Source of the DNA: Gavia stellata
Taxonomy: Eukaryota; Chordata; Aves; Gaviiformes; Gaviidae
DNA length: 64,000 bases
Reading direction: 5' to 3'
Assembly (NCBI RefSeq): GCF_030936135.1
Contig: NC_082603.1
Span: 15,034,880 to 15,098,879, forward strand
The notes under the pieces were generated by a model. That model was given only the letters and a program-made list of their open reading frames with translations, made no database searches and was not told where the DNA came from. The position numbers and the translations under genes were made by a program. Positions 24,334-37,200 of the stretch are shown here, piece after piece (the first letter of the stretch is position 1; the number at the start of each line of letters is the position of its first letter).

Positions 24334-25138
24334 GGATGGAAGGAACCTCATGAAGTTCAACAAGGACAATTGCAAGGTCCTGGACATGGGCCGCGGCAAT
24401 CCCCAGTATCAATACAGACTGGGGGATGAATGCATTGAGAACAGCCCTGTGGAGAAGGACTTGGCGGTACTGGTGGATGAAAAATTGGACGGAAGTCAGC
24501 AATGTGTGCTTGCAGCCCAGAAAGCCAACCGTATCCTGGGCTGCATCAAAAGAAACATGACCAGCAGGTCGAGGGAGGTGATTCTCCCCCTCTACTCTGC
24601 TCTCACAAGAGCCCACCTGAAGTACTGCATCCAGATCTGGGGCCCACAGCACAAGACAGACATGTCCTTGTTAAAGCAGGTCCTGAGGAGGGCCACAAAA
24701 GTCATCAGAGGGATGGAACACCTCTCCTATGAGGAAAGGCTGGGAGTGTTGGGGTTTTTCAGGCTGGAGAAGAAGAGGCTCCAGGGAGACCTTATTATGT
24801 CCTTTCAATTTATAAAGGGGGCTTTTAAGAAACACATAGAGAGACTTTCTACCAGGGCCTGTATTGTCAGGACAAGGGGCAACGATACTAAACTGAAAGA
24901 GAATAGATTTTGATTGGATGCAAGGAAGAAGTTTTTTCTGATGAGGGTAGCGTGACACTGGAACAGGTTGCCCAGAGAAGCTGTGAAAGCTCCATCACTG
25001 CAAGTGTTCAAAGTCAGGTTGGACAGGGCTTTCAGCAACCTGATCTAGTGAACGATGCCCCTGCCCATGGCAGGGGGGGCTGGAACTAGATGATCTTTAA
25101 AGGTCCCTTCCAACGCAAACCATTCTATGATTATATGA
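24334..25138 (+). mobile_element. CR1 LINE fragment, ORF2 3' part
   Basis: Plus-strand CR1 ORF2 C-terminal region with typical segments: [51 protein letters not shown] and [10 protein letters not shown]. The frame breaks by a TGA at 24911-24913, yet the reading continues past it (WNRLPREAVKAPSLQVFKVR-like) and ends in the family 3' tail ...CCTTCCAACGCAAACCATTCTATGA. A dead 5'-truncated copy inside the SLC35A3 first intron, opposite to the gene. Confidence 0.95.
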
Positions 25139-28100
25139 TAAATACACCAGATGGTACTAAGGGTGTGCAGACATTTCCAAACCTAGTAAGTGCTGCTGAA
25201 GTGGGTTATGAACAAGATTTTACATACATAAGAATATTTACACTGCCAAATTTGGACTGCTATCATTCAACAACGCATTTCCTTCTTCCCCCCACCCCTG
25301 TAATATGTAATCTTTCATGTCCGTGTAATTTTTTTATAAACATTTCTAATAATCTTAAACCTTGTTTTTCTCACTTTAAAATGTCACTGTTAATGTCTTC
25401 CATCTTCCTCGTACTTGATACAAGTTTCTTCTTTGACTTCTCCCATAAGCTATCTATACTTGTCAGCTGTTCCTCCCCAAATACATGGCACTTTTAAACT
25501 AAACCACTGCAAATGACTTCATCATTTTAAAACTTATGTTGCTCTTTCTTTTGTTTTTCAGTTTGTTACTCATTCTTCCCGACGGATACATTATAATGTG
25601 TGTTAAGTACACTATGGAAAAAATACGCTGTTTTTCTTAGACCTTGTATTCTTCTTCAGAAGCGTTATTAAAACCAAATACTCTAGTGAAGTTTTTTCCT
25701 TACTCTTCTAGCAGAAACTGAGTAACAAAGATTTTTTTCACATGAAGGTTTCCTTCAGGCAGTATTTCCAATTTCTGCATTTACATTAAAAAAAATCTTA
25801 ACTGGTGAAAAAAAATTAAAAACATCACTGCATTCAAATGATATTTTCATGACAAGGATATCAAGCACAACATAGTAGAACACTGATGAACCTTGCTCCT
25901 GCAACATCATCTAGCTCCCTAGCCACAACCCCATCTTGGCCTTTTTAAAATCATGCAGATACTTTTTAGCTCTGGCAAGCACACTTATGCACAGAGCAGT
26001 TACACATTAAATTGTAACTGCTAAAGATCAACCAATGATTTCTTCTCAGCTTTGCTCCAAAACCCTAGGCTTTTGCCAAGGATAGTGGAGGCTGTATCAG
26101 TGATTCACTGGCCTATCACTCAACCAGGAAATTCCACCATTGCCAAGTCTAACAAAGGGAATGCAATTACATACTAACTAACATCTAATTTCAGACAATG
26201 CTACAAATTGCTTGGGACTCAGGTAAGGTTGTCTTACAGGTTGACAGAAAACCTGGCAGAAAAGGAACTTAACACTGCTGATTTTTTATGATCTCACAAA
26301 GGTTTCTTGTTTGCTTTTTTTGGGGGGAAAAAAAAAAATCACCATTCTAATGTATATATCAGACAGAAAATGTTGGGCATTGTGAATCTTAAAAGTGAAA
26401 TTTGTGGCTAAATACTTTTTAAGCCCACGCCACCCCTTTATCCTCTACACCAAACCTAAGAATCCAAAGATAAGATTTCTTTGATGGATAGGAATTTGGT
26501 TTCATGAATATTAACAAAATCTCATATGAGTATAAATATTCAGCATTCAGGAAATTCAGGCCCTCATTGAGCTAAATGTAACACCAGCATTTCTTGTAAG
26601 ATGAAGACTTCGACTATGTGCACAGTAGTTTTATATTGACAGAACAGTCATTAAGCCAAACTCTGCCTGCCTGCCAGCATAGAAATTTGATGCAACCTGC
26701 CTTAACTGCCTCTCTTTTTCAAACAGTACATACACTGGGTTCATTGTGTAGATCACAGTATAGAAAGATCCTAGCAGTCACATTCAGATTCTGGGAGCAA
26801 GGAGACATTCAGTTCTCACTTTTAGTTCAAATGCCCATCCCTCCTCAAGCATACAGGAGCGCAATGGCACGAACTGAAGCACTGCCCGAATGCAGCTCCT
26901 GTGGATGTATCAAGCCAATGAAGGAGCTTGATTTAAGGAGCTGAAAGACTGAACATTGAATACAGCCGGGGTTCAGCTACAGCTTACGCTTATGCTATTT
27001 ATGAATTACTAATCAAGTCTGGGTGCTCGAGGCAATGCAGCCACCCTCAGTCAAGGTGACCTAGTTTGAGTAGAGTAACACAAACCAGATACTACAGTGA
27101 AAATAAATCTGTAGACGCTTATTGCAGAAAGCTAGTAATTACAAATAAAATTAGACAGCTGAACAGTGTACTAAAGGGGTACGAAGATAAGACAAGAAGG
27201 TTCAAAAATTCAACAGGAAAATCCTGAACTCCTAACCATCTTACATTATCATGCTAGATCCTAAGAGGTACAGATCTTAAGAATCTCTCCTCCCCTCTAG
27301 AGACACCCTCTATTGATGTGATCCAGCTGTGCAGCCTCCTGAGTTCCAATGAAGGGACTGAGCCTGCGCAAGCAGCATGCATATGGGTATGAACCGAAGT
27401 AATTGGTGAAGAATAAGCCCAGGTGGTAAGCAATTCATGAATATTAAGAGAGGACTAACTATAGTAAGCCTGTCCCAAAGATCAAGTATATGTTGCCTTC
27501 ACTTAACATTGACAAATCTGGAACTATTTTAAGGAGACACATGTGATTTGATTTCCCTAGATAGCTGGTTCAGATGATCCCTCTCTTTTTCTTGTTATTG
27601 CAAACAGCAGCATAACTAGCATAAGGAATTAGGCTGTGTAGGCAGCCTGAAGGATTGTTAAAGACATCAGAGTTACTCATAACAAGACATTGCTCTAAAT
27701 AAAGCAAATTTATACTTACTACCACCATAGTCTTTCCCAAACCCGGTATTTTTGCTGTGCATTCTACTTCTACAAACCAGAACATCACACATCCCAAACC
27801 AATAGATCCTTATCTCCCAGAACTGAAATTTTCAATTACAAGTTCTCACAATGCCTAACAATGTACAAGGGAATAATGAGCTACAGTTTCTAAAGGAAGA
27901 GGTTATTGTAAATCAGCTTCTCCACAACTATCACCTCCCTCAAACTCACCCTGCAGCTTCTAAAGAAATTTGATGTTGCTTATTCTTTTATAAAAGAAAA
28001 GCACACCTCACAGAGCTAGAGCCTACGCTAGCAAACTGCCTACACAGCAACAGTTTTTATGGAGCAGGTTCCATGTACTAACTTAATAGAGAAGACCTGA

Positions 28101-29019
28101 ACCAGTCAGGCTCAACTCAGTCCACATACAAAGACTTCAGATGAGTCAAGTGCAGTACCTATGGAGAAAGGCAACCCCACAGATTTTGGAAGCAGCACTC
28201 CATCACCTAATGTGGATTCTAAAACCCATTTTGTCAGCCTGCACATATGTTCTTTGTAAAGCAAGGGTTGCCGCAGATCCCAGCCCTCCCGTGTAGAGGC
28301 CACCGTGACAGATAAGCTTCCCAAATAACACATCGCTCCATTCCAGAAAGCAGTCTCAGTCTTCTCCACCCAATCATTCCTTAAAAATCTTTTCTCTGCT
28401 GTCCAAGTCTTCCTCACTCTGATTTAAAATAGAGTTCATAGGATTCAATAAAATGAAGCAATTCGGAGTACCTTTTGGCATTTATCTTTTACCTTCCAGT
28501 CTATTCCATAATATGTATTATCTTACTATGTTCACTATGTCTGCATCTTCTGGTTTTCTGACTGAATCCATAAGCTTTGTACTGCTACAGTGTTTCTCAT
28601 TTCAAAAACCCAGTATGAAGTTGCGATGCCATGAAAAGACTCATAAAGTGGGCATTTCTGTTAACTTCACACCCAGCCCTACATCAAGCATAGCGAGCAC
28701 CTCCTCAGCAGAGCACCTGGCGCACCTACACCGAGAAGAAACCCGGCAAGGGAGCCACAACCTCAGCAACGACGACACGGCTACTGACCAGATCCGTATC
28801 CCTTCCCAACTTCACAGATAGCTGCTTCCACACAGTAACCTCACCTTCACCCCTCCTCTCCCTCCCTCTTCCCCAGACCATTCCATTTACAGACATTTCT
28901 CTCAGTATCTCCTCAATCCCGCTCTGCCTCTCCCCAGCCTGCTCCCACAGACCTACTTCCCACCCCCTCCACCAACCCCAAACGTCTCCCCCTCCCACAC
29001 CAAAGGCCTCCCTCAGGCT

Positions 29020-29705
29020 TCCTCCCTCATCCATAACCCTTGCGCCGCTCCCTCCGGGGCAGCCTCAGCCGGACTCTGCTCCTCCCGGTCCCAGCCCAGG
29101 CCTCCCACCTGCAGCAGCCGGCCGGCGGCCCAGCTCACCCCTCACTGCCGGCTCCGCTCGCACCAGCCGCCCGGTGTTTCCGGGTGCCGCGGTCCCGTCC
29201 CGCAAAGGCTCCGGCTGCAGCCGTGGCCCCGCCCGCTCCGTTCCCAGGGCCGCGGCAAGCAGCGCGCTCCGCCCGGCGCGGGTCCGGGAGCCGCCGCGGC
29301 GGGCGGCGAAGCGGTAGCCCGCCGGTCTGGGAGCGGCCGGGCCAGGTCCTTGCCTGGTGGAGGCGGGCAGGGGTTAGCAGGGGCTGCGGTGCCGGGGCCG
29401 CTGCATGAGGACAGCGACGCGGGCAGAAGGGTCCGCAGTGCTGTGGGGCGAATACTTGCGCCTGAAGCGGCGGCTGGGGCAGGAGGGGTGCCGCTTCAAG
29501 TAGAGGGTGACCCGTACCGCCGCCTCCCGCTGCCGCCGGCACTGGCACCGCGGCCCCGGCAACGCCCCGGCGGCCTTTGGGGAGGGGGGCGCCGCGGGGC
29601 CGGGCCGGCGCCAGCCCAGGCAGCCGCCTTCCCCCGCGCGGTCTTCTTCGGGGGGGAGAGGGGAGCGGGGTGTGGTAATGGGGCAGTGCTGCAGCGAACG
29701 ACGCG
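29020..29705 (-). promoter_or_regulatory. SLC35A3: CpG island, promoter of SLC35A3
   Basis: Strong local rise in G+C and dense CpG dinucleotides against an AT-rich background. It is the only CpG island inside the window, correctly placed for the SLC35A3 5' end. On the minus strand, good donors lie at its low side (GGG/GTGAGC at 29139/29138 and CAG/GTGGGA near 29110), suitable for an untranslated first exon. No TATA box was recognised. Long open frames here on both strands are a by-product of high G+C and show no protein family character. Antisense transcription from the same island is possible. Confidence 0.85.
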
Positions 29706-29732
29706 AGCATTGTGTAGGAAATCCATGATACC

Positions 29733-29738
29733 TTTATT
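29733..29738 (-). promoter_or_regulatory. Candidate polyadenylation signal of the microexon gene
   Basis: AATAAA on the minus strand, ~1.46 kb after the microexon-gene stop codon and just outside the SLC35A3 CpG island. An ATTAAA variant lies nearer, at 30609-30614. Either could end the transcript. Confidence 0.25.
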
Positions 29739-29739
29739 A

Positions 29740-31199
29740 ACGAAGTGCAAGGCTAGTTCAAATTAAGATACGGACCTCTCAGAGAACCTCATTGCGTATT
29801 CCAAAGAAACAAATTGTCCACCAAATTTTGAAGGTCGTATTTAGGCAAAGCTCCTTATGCTTCAATTACAGCTTCAGCTGCTTAGGTTGATGTACTGATG
29901 GCTGGCAAAAGATAGCGTGGCCTGGGCGGCGTATCAAAAATGGGTGAAATCCTGGCCCCTCTGAAGGTGGTAGCAGAACTTGAATGGAAATGTATTTCAT
30001 CAAGTACAAGTGTAAACCGTGGGAGATAAACATATTACCAACAAACGTAGTTTTAACACTAGGCGCACGTTCAACAAGACATTAATTAGAAGCATGCACT
30101 TTGTAACGCCAAACGAGCTTAGCCCATGGCTAACGCTGATGCAGGAGCTGTCGGAGCGGCCGTACAACAGGCACACCACTGCCAACTAGGTGCCAGAGCA
30201 GTGGTCGCTGTGCAAAGAGAAGGCAGCTCCAAGAGTGTGCTGCAAGATGGGGAACGGCTCTTGAACTCAAAAACAGGCCGTGGTCTTTCTATGACCACAT
30301 TTACTGTACCTGCTTGCAGATATCAGCATCATTGTTGAAATTAAACTTGCAGATATGTTGGGTATCACAGGTTAGACTAAACACTTGAGAGAAGGAGCCA
30401 AGATACTATCACTTTTATCAACTTAATTAAATTTCCATTCCTTCCCAAGGGAAAATGCATGGTTTTTCAGCAGCTTTTAGACTATCAGCCTAACCTGGGG
30501 TGCATTGCCTCACAGCCTTCTCTGCAGAACTCTAGGTATTGGCAGTCAGTTTGAACAGAGTTCGGTATTTCTGCGCTCTGAGCTGTTTGGCTACTCTAAT
30601 GAATAAATTTTAATTATCCCCGCAAAATTTCAGTTGCATGGATTTTTTTTTTTTTTTTTTTTGCTTTGCAACCTCCATATTGAACTTGCATTTGACTACG
30701 ATAGACTAAAAACAATACTCTGATACTATTTTAGCATCTTTTTTTCTGTCCCCTGGAGGACAGCTTATCAGATGTTTACATTAGCCTTATTTTATGCGAT
30801 GATGACCAGGCACAGTGCTCAGTTTGCATATACAACAATTTGTTTGACCTCCTCCGCTTTGGTTAATAACCAAGTATTTGTTTGTCGCACCAATCAGATT
30901 TCAGGTAGGTGTTCATCTCATTCCCCATCAGAAATAAAAATAAATCATACAGGTAGGGTACAATATGCTCTCTTAAAATGATGCCTAAAAACAGTGACAA
31001 AACTAATGATATCTACTAATGACTAAAACCAAAGGTAAACTAATGAGAGGCATGACATACTAGCTAGACATGCAACGTAACAGCCAAGCAGCATCTGCCA
31101 ATTTGACTTAAGGGTAATTTTTTTTCTTACATCAAGTAATTAGTCTAATATCATTGAATATAATCCATGTCTAGGATGCCAAGGCAACTCTTCAGAAGT
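29740..31199 (-). other. Probable 3' UTR / short intergenic gap
   Basis: Between the microexon-gene stop and the SLC35A3 CpG island. No exon was recognised. It holds a ~21-nt T run at 30642-30662. The gap is under 1.5 kb, so the two genes are closely spaced head-to-tail. Confidence 0.5.
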
Positions 31200-31298
31200 T
31201 CATAGAGACCATTTTGATGTAGCAGCAGAGAGAGCAAAGGCACTCAAAACACTGAGTAACAGCAGGAGTCGGGGAGTGGAGTGTTTCCCAGCAGAGCT
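31200..31298 (-). CDS. Microexon gene terminal exon e49 with hydrophobic tail and stop
   Basis: After acceptor GCTCTCTTTTTTTTATAG the family frame reads 32 codons and TGA (31202-31200). It opens [10 protein letters not shown], continues with [16 protein letters not shown] and ends TSKWSL. Small residues, a short polar spacer and then a 16-residue hydrophobic stretch near the C-terminus match the layout of a GPI-attachment signal. A single-pass membrane anchor with a tiny tail is the alternative. The phase-0 acceptor fits all upstream exons. Confidence 0.8.
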   Translation of the reverse strand, partial: SSAGKHSTPRLLLLLSVLSAFALSAATSKWSL

Positions 31299-34200
31299 CT
31301 ATAAAAAAAAGAGAGCAATTTGATAAACCCAATTCAAAATAGTTCTATTTATTACTATTATAAAAGCACAGGAAGTTTCAGAAAAATCTTTTCCTATTAG
31401 CCCCCTTTATTATGTACACACTGCTGATATTAAAGGATCATGTGCCATATCTATAGTACACGTAAATCAACAGGTGTTCCATTTTTCAAGTGATAGGCAT
31501 TATCAAAAGGATAAAGCACTTATGTGGTCGTACTTCTCATTTTTGTTGATACTATTCCCATTTATTATGTTGCACATGTATTTTCAAACTTTTATTCAGA
31601 TATAGGAAATCTGACAGATACCTCACAGTATAAACAATACTTTCAGTTTTCTACAATATGTATAGGAAGAAACCAGTAGAAACTACAAAGAGGAAAAGCG
31701 CTTACCACTTGACTGCCCCCTGAGGAAGGTGAATTCTGAAAACAAACAAACAAACAAACATATCTACAAGTGTTCCCACCCAATGGCGTTGAACACAGTT
31801 TTGGCTATGATCAACAAAATTTTAATAGCTTAACCCACAGCATGGTTTTAAGTTGTTCAAGAGGAAAGCAGCTTTGCATAGATAAAGTAAATAGTTTTAG
31901 TTACACCCTCTATCTCATCTTAACATCTGAAAATTTCAGCTAAAATTGATGAAAGGGCAAAAGTCTAGTTTTCTTTCATTCCGTTATCATATTCCATACA
32001 GAGTTTTTCATTCCTATAGTTGAAACAAGATGTTAAAAATTGATGAGTACTGAAGAAAAAAAAAAGTGCAAAACCAGGTAACCTGCCAGTGAAAAACTCA
32101 ACAATCTCGCTTATAAAAACAACAACAACAAAAAAAGATTAACTGAGCAGAGCCTACACAGAGAACAGGAATTTAAAAATAGAGGACAACAAAATGTAAC
32201 AAGGCCACTAACTGAAATGTAAAGCAAGGAAGATTCAGATTTAAAATATAACTGTTATAGCCTTCCCAGGCTGAGGTCGTATTTTCAACAGCGGTTTCTT
32301 CAAATATGCTCTAATACAAATGGAACTAATACAGAATGTTCTCTTCAGATCGAATCATCCTGAAATTGCTCTATCAACCACCCAGGTTCTTTATTTACTA
32401 AGAAAAGAAGATGAAAATGCTGTGATGAAAGTATTCTTACCGGTTTCCCAGAATAAGTGCTTCCTGAGGTAGAGAAGCCCTGTAAAGTAATTACAAACCA
32501 TTTATTTTTGTTGTATGAGACTCCTAGTGAATTGTGTCCAAAGAGCACACTGCAGTCTTGAAAATGCCCTAGATATTACTAGTTTTGATACTGACTTTGA
32601 ATTTACCTTTTCCTTGCACCTTTTTTCCTATTTTAATTGAATGGTCTCAAGTAAGCACCGCTATGTCCTCTTTATTCCATCAACCATTTCAGAGGATTTT
32701 CAAAGCAATGTATCACTGACTGAACTACAGAGTTTGAAACTGAAACAGTTATCCTGATATTTAAATACATCATTCTAAATAGAATGATCCAGGCATGTTC
32801 CTGTGAGTAAGTAACAGAGTATATCAAAATTTTGCTATGGGAGGAATGAATGCTGCCTCATCCTAAGGTTCAAGTTTGAACAAAATATTCCAATTTTTGT
32901 TGGTCAGTTTTCTCATACATTTACAATTGTAACATAGTTTTAAATTTCACCCTCATTATTGTTACCTATTTTAAATACCAATATCCACATTTCTACCTTG
33001 GTTGTGGAATACTGAAAGAAGAATATCCTTACTGGCTTTCCTTGATGACTGCCTCCTGAGGAAGATGAACCCTGAAAAAAGATACCCATTTTTGACTCTA
33101 AGCCTATTTATACTTCAGTATATTCCTGCTATCTGGAATAAAGGACCACAGGAAAATGAACACTATTTTGTGTCCAGTTATCCAAAAATCCCAGGGAAAA
33201 GCTTATCTGAAATACAAGTATTTAACATATTTTTTGTTACAAGTATTCTTTTGAATGATGTATTAGTCAGAGAAATTAATTCAAAGAACAGCAACCTGTT
33301 TTGTAGTTATGATGTATTTAATATACATAAAGGAAAAATAATAAGGTCCAACTAAACATTGATTCACCTGGAATCAGTCTACAGTTAGATTGGGGGAGGG
33401 AGAAGGTAAATGTTAGATTCCTTTGCTCTACAGCCCTGCTTGAAGAAAGCACGAATAAGGAAGGTAACTGAAAATAAAAATGGATACTGAAAAATTAGAT
33501 GTTCTACAAGACTCTTATTCAGTTTTCTGGCAAAGTTGCTCTGCTTATTTGAATGGCATTGCCAACAGGAAATCTTACAAGCATTGACTCTTTAAGAAAA
33601 GCCATCAAATATGGTACACAAAATGTCTCATCTTTACGATTCATGTATAAGAAAATGTAACAGTTGTGCCCACTTTTTAATAACAGGTGGATACATCTTA
33701 TTTTCTATAAGAGATAAGCTAAAACATTTTGTGTCCTTATTTATATCTCCTGCCATTGAATGACAAGAGCAAGATCTAAGTTACATAGCAAAAAAAGGGG
33801 TCTGAAACAGATTAAAATATGCATAGTCAAATGTCAACTATTATTTCCTTCAAAAAGAAAAAGAAAGTATTTTCTTCAAAGCAACCCAGAAATACTTAAG
33901 ACATGCATATAAAATCAATGAAAAGGTGAGCTCTGAGTACAAAGTGTATGATTACTATGAATTTAAACAGAAATAACTGTTGAGAAGTCCCTGTAATCTC
34001 ATTCTGTGATTACTAGAACGAATCCAGAGATTGACTAGAAGTTCAGTCAGAGAGTAAAATGCTGGCTCAAAACTATGGAACTGTGTGAAAATAATATTGT
34101 GTTTGAATTGTTGAGATAAGTAAGAGTGACACTCTTTGCATATTTAAGTAATTCTCAGAAAAATGTCTAGTCCATAACCAACTGGATATAATTTTTTTAA

Positions 34201-37200
34201 CAGGCTTATAAGAAAAAAGAAAGGTGAACTCGAAATTTGTTTACTTACTGGTTTACCATGTTGTCTGCCTCCAGAATATGAGCCCTGTAAGAAGTCAATC
34301 AAACATCTATTAGTTGAATGAAAAAATTTTTTATCACTGTCTTGAGACAATTTGTGCAGTACTTAGGACAAACTTATTTGGATGTTGTTTGAACAAAAAG
34401 TACCTGGGGTACCTGAAACTTAAGCTATCTGCTGCACACCAAAACAATGGCAATTTGTTATCTGAATCAAGAAAGCGGTGCTATGAAATACATTATAGCG
34501 ACTATAGTTTTATACAGAGCAGTAATTCATTATAAACAAGTCTTTTATTCAGCTTGCTGAAACGACTTTAATTGATATTACCTCAACTATTTAAGCTCAG
34601 TAAAATGGCCAAACGAATGTATCTTTCAGCATCAAGTCACCATCTGACCTGATCCAGATGGTACAGGGAAAGAGTTAGGAGTGATGGGATGGGAAGAGAA
34701 TATACTCACCTGCCCACCATACTGGCTGCTTCCTGAAGGAGAAGATCCCTATTAAAAAAAAAGAAAAACACAGGAAACTTAAGTGCTTAAGCATTAGCAG
34801 AATAACAGCAGTTACTCTTTTTTTTTTTTTTTTAATCTGTCCAGAATGAAACATCACAGAAGGAGCTATTGACAGGAGATCTCAATAGGAATCTGGAAAG
34901 TATATTAATCTAAAAAGATGCAGTGTAGGAATTCTGACTTAATTCCGCTAAGTTCCTTAACAGTTGAACTAGTACATTTGGCAAACAGTCACAAAACACC
35001 TGCTAAGACTATTCCCTGACATAAATACATGGATATGAAGTGTCTTTAAGTATGGCTCTGTTCAAGAGAAAAAAACCCAAACTTGCGTTTTTCTGCTAGG
35101 TCAAACGTGTTCAGAGAGCATCATGTGTATTGTTGTAAGAGCATCCTTATTATTCCGAATAAGTAATTTGGGAAAAATTTGTTTTGCAGCTTTTAGAAAT
35201 CCTCTTCATGCTACAAGAAATTATCTTCTTAAAAGAGTGATACTGAACTCAAATGCTTGCCAATGGAGTAAAAAGAAATTATTTTTTAGTATAGCAGAGC
35301 GAAACATTGCGAACAGTAATATTAATGAAAAATATGTTCCACCTTCTTATTAGATAGCCATCCGTTACATCTGTTAACTATTTGGGCTGGTAAGATTTCT
35401 TGACCAGTGACAAACCACTAAGTCTACAAAAGGTACGTAGGGAGCTGCTTACAGTAAGGGACTCGAATTGCAGCTGAAGATGAGGAAAGTAGTATTATTG
35501 TGGTTAACACATCAGAATTTGTATTTTCAAAGCAATGTCTATTGGTATATTTTGTTCCAAATTTCCAAGTATTTAATCTAAACAAATGCAAAAAAAAAAG
35601 GATAATTTCAATATAATTGAAAAATAACACAGAAAATAGATTTTGAACTGGTGTCATAGCAATGTGAAAGTAAAACATAAAAATGGTTAATTAAAATGAT
35701 ACTTGAGATAAGAGGCATTCTGAGGCAAAATACCTAAAATTACGATTTATGCAGTTTCTTTAAATTGAAGTTTACACATGCTACTCCATTTCAGTTACTG
35801 AGAAATGGTCCGTATTTTCAGATATTTATTGAGAGTAAAATGACTCTGAAAAACTGACTGGCAGTATATGCACTGCATCATCGTTTTCATTTAATACATA
35901 GCAAGTAGGAAGATGATCTTGGAAAACAAAGAAAAATTGCTTGCCTGTCCACCATACTGACTGCTTCCAGAATACGATGAACCCTGTAAAAAGAATGTGA
36001 AACTTTTGTAAATATTTTTTTTAAAATACCACTTGGCATCAAAAAAACTCTAGACCTAATCTAAACAATATTAATGACACTGATTAACTGAAAGAACTTT
36101 ACACAGTTATTAATGCAGTGGCAAATGGCTACTTATCTGCACATCATATTAGTGGTTCATGCAACGAGATGAACCCTGTGAATTATTTTTCAGTATTTTT
36201 TTTGAGGTAAGTACAAAGTAAAATCTCGGCTCTAGTATATAGAAAGAGATAACTGAAACATCAAGAGTGATTCAATGAAAAGCCACGTGCCATCTCTGGA
36301 ATTATTGTCCCTATCTCTGTGACTAAACTGAACTCAATATTTAATGGCTTCTGGGCAAATATGGCAACTCAGCCATGTTTATTCCTGAGGAACTGGAACT
36401 AATCTGTCTAAATGATAAAGACAAATTGCCTACCTGTCCACCATGGTAGCTGTTTCCTCCAAAAGAGCCCTGTATTCAACAAAAATAGCAATGTTTACTC
36501 TGTATTAAATTCAATGTCACGTAGAGGAAAAACAAGAGAACATATTGATCAAGTAATTTACACTATTACTAGTATACTTTTCTCTTTGGTTGATTAAACA
36601 AGTAAAGGATTTCCTTATTCCTTCAGATTATTTGCTTGCAAAGAGAAGTAATTTATATGTTGTTTTCAGCACTTCTGATTCTCAGAAGTGGCATATATAC
36701 CATGAGTGATATACTTATAGCATGTGGGTTTTGCTTGATATCATAATCTCAGAAAGTGAAGTCATCTAAGCAATTTTGACTATACTGAGACGACAGATAA
36801 CTGAACACTCTTAATTTCAGCAACACAGTGGTGGTTTTGGTTTTGTTTTTTTTTTTTTAAAGTATTTACAAAAGTATAGAGAATATACTAATTAGACAGA
36901 AAAATGGAAATAGCTTTAACTTTTTAAATGCATTGTTCTGCTCCCACTTCAAAGCATTTTGGGGCAAGATTTCAGATCTAAGTTTCACTAGTTCAATCAT
37001 ACTGTTAATAACCATCATAAAAAGAGCACTGTTACACACGTGTCCAAAACCCAGCAGATGAGAGATATTTGGGAAACAGATTCTCATAAAAGTCCCAGGC
37101 CTCTCTTACAAACAAAAAGAAATTAAATGCTTTGAAGCAGTTTTTCATGTCTGGATATTTTAAAGTCTTCCTTTAATACAGATACTGGAGAACATTACTA

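Larger units (their letters stand above)
17434..29139. other. Long 5' intron of SLC35A3
   Basis: About 11.7 kb between the first coding exon and the CpG island. Identified contents: a CR1 fragment (24334-25138), an inverted repeat pair (21128-21211 / 22990-23077) and a short CR1-like 3' remnant near 22470-22496. I saw no coding exon; a further untranslated exon could be hidden here. Confidence 0.6.

Noticed and set aside
24332-24913. 193-codon open frame as a host gene
   Set aside because: Clear CR1 ORF2 fragment with a terminating TGA and continuing homology beyond it.
29135-29766. Long open frames on both strands in the CpG island (up to 191 codons)
   Set aside because: High G+C removes stops; the products are Ala/Pro/Arg/Gly-rich with no family features and overlap a promoter.
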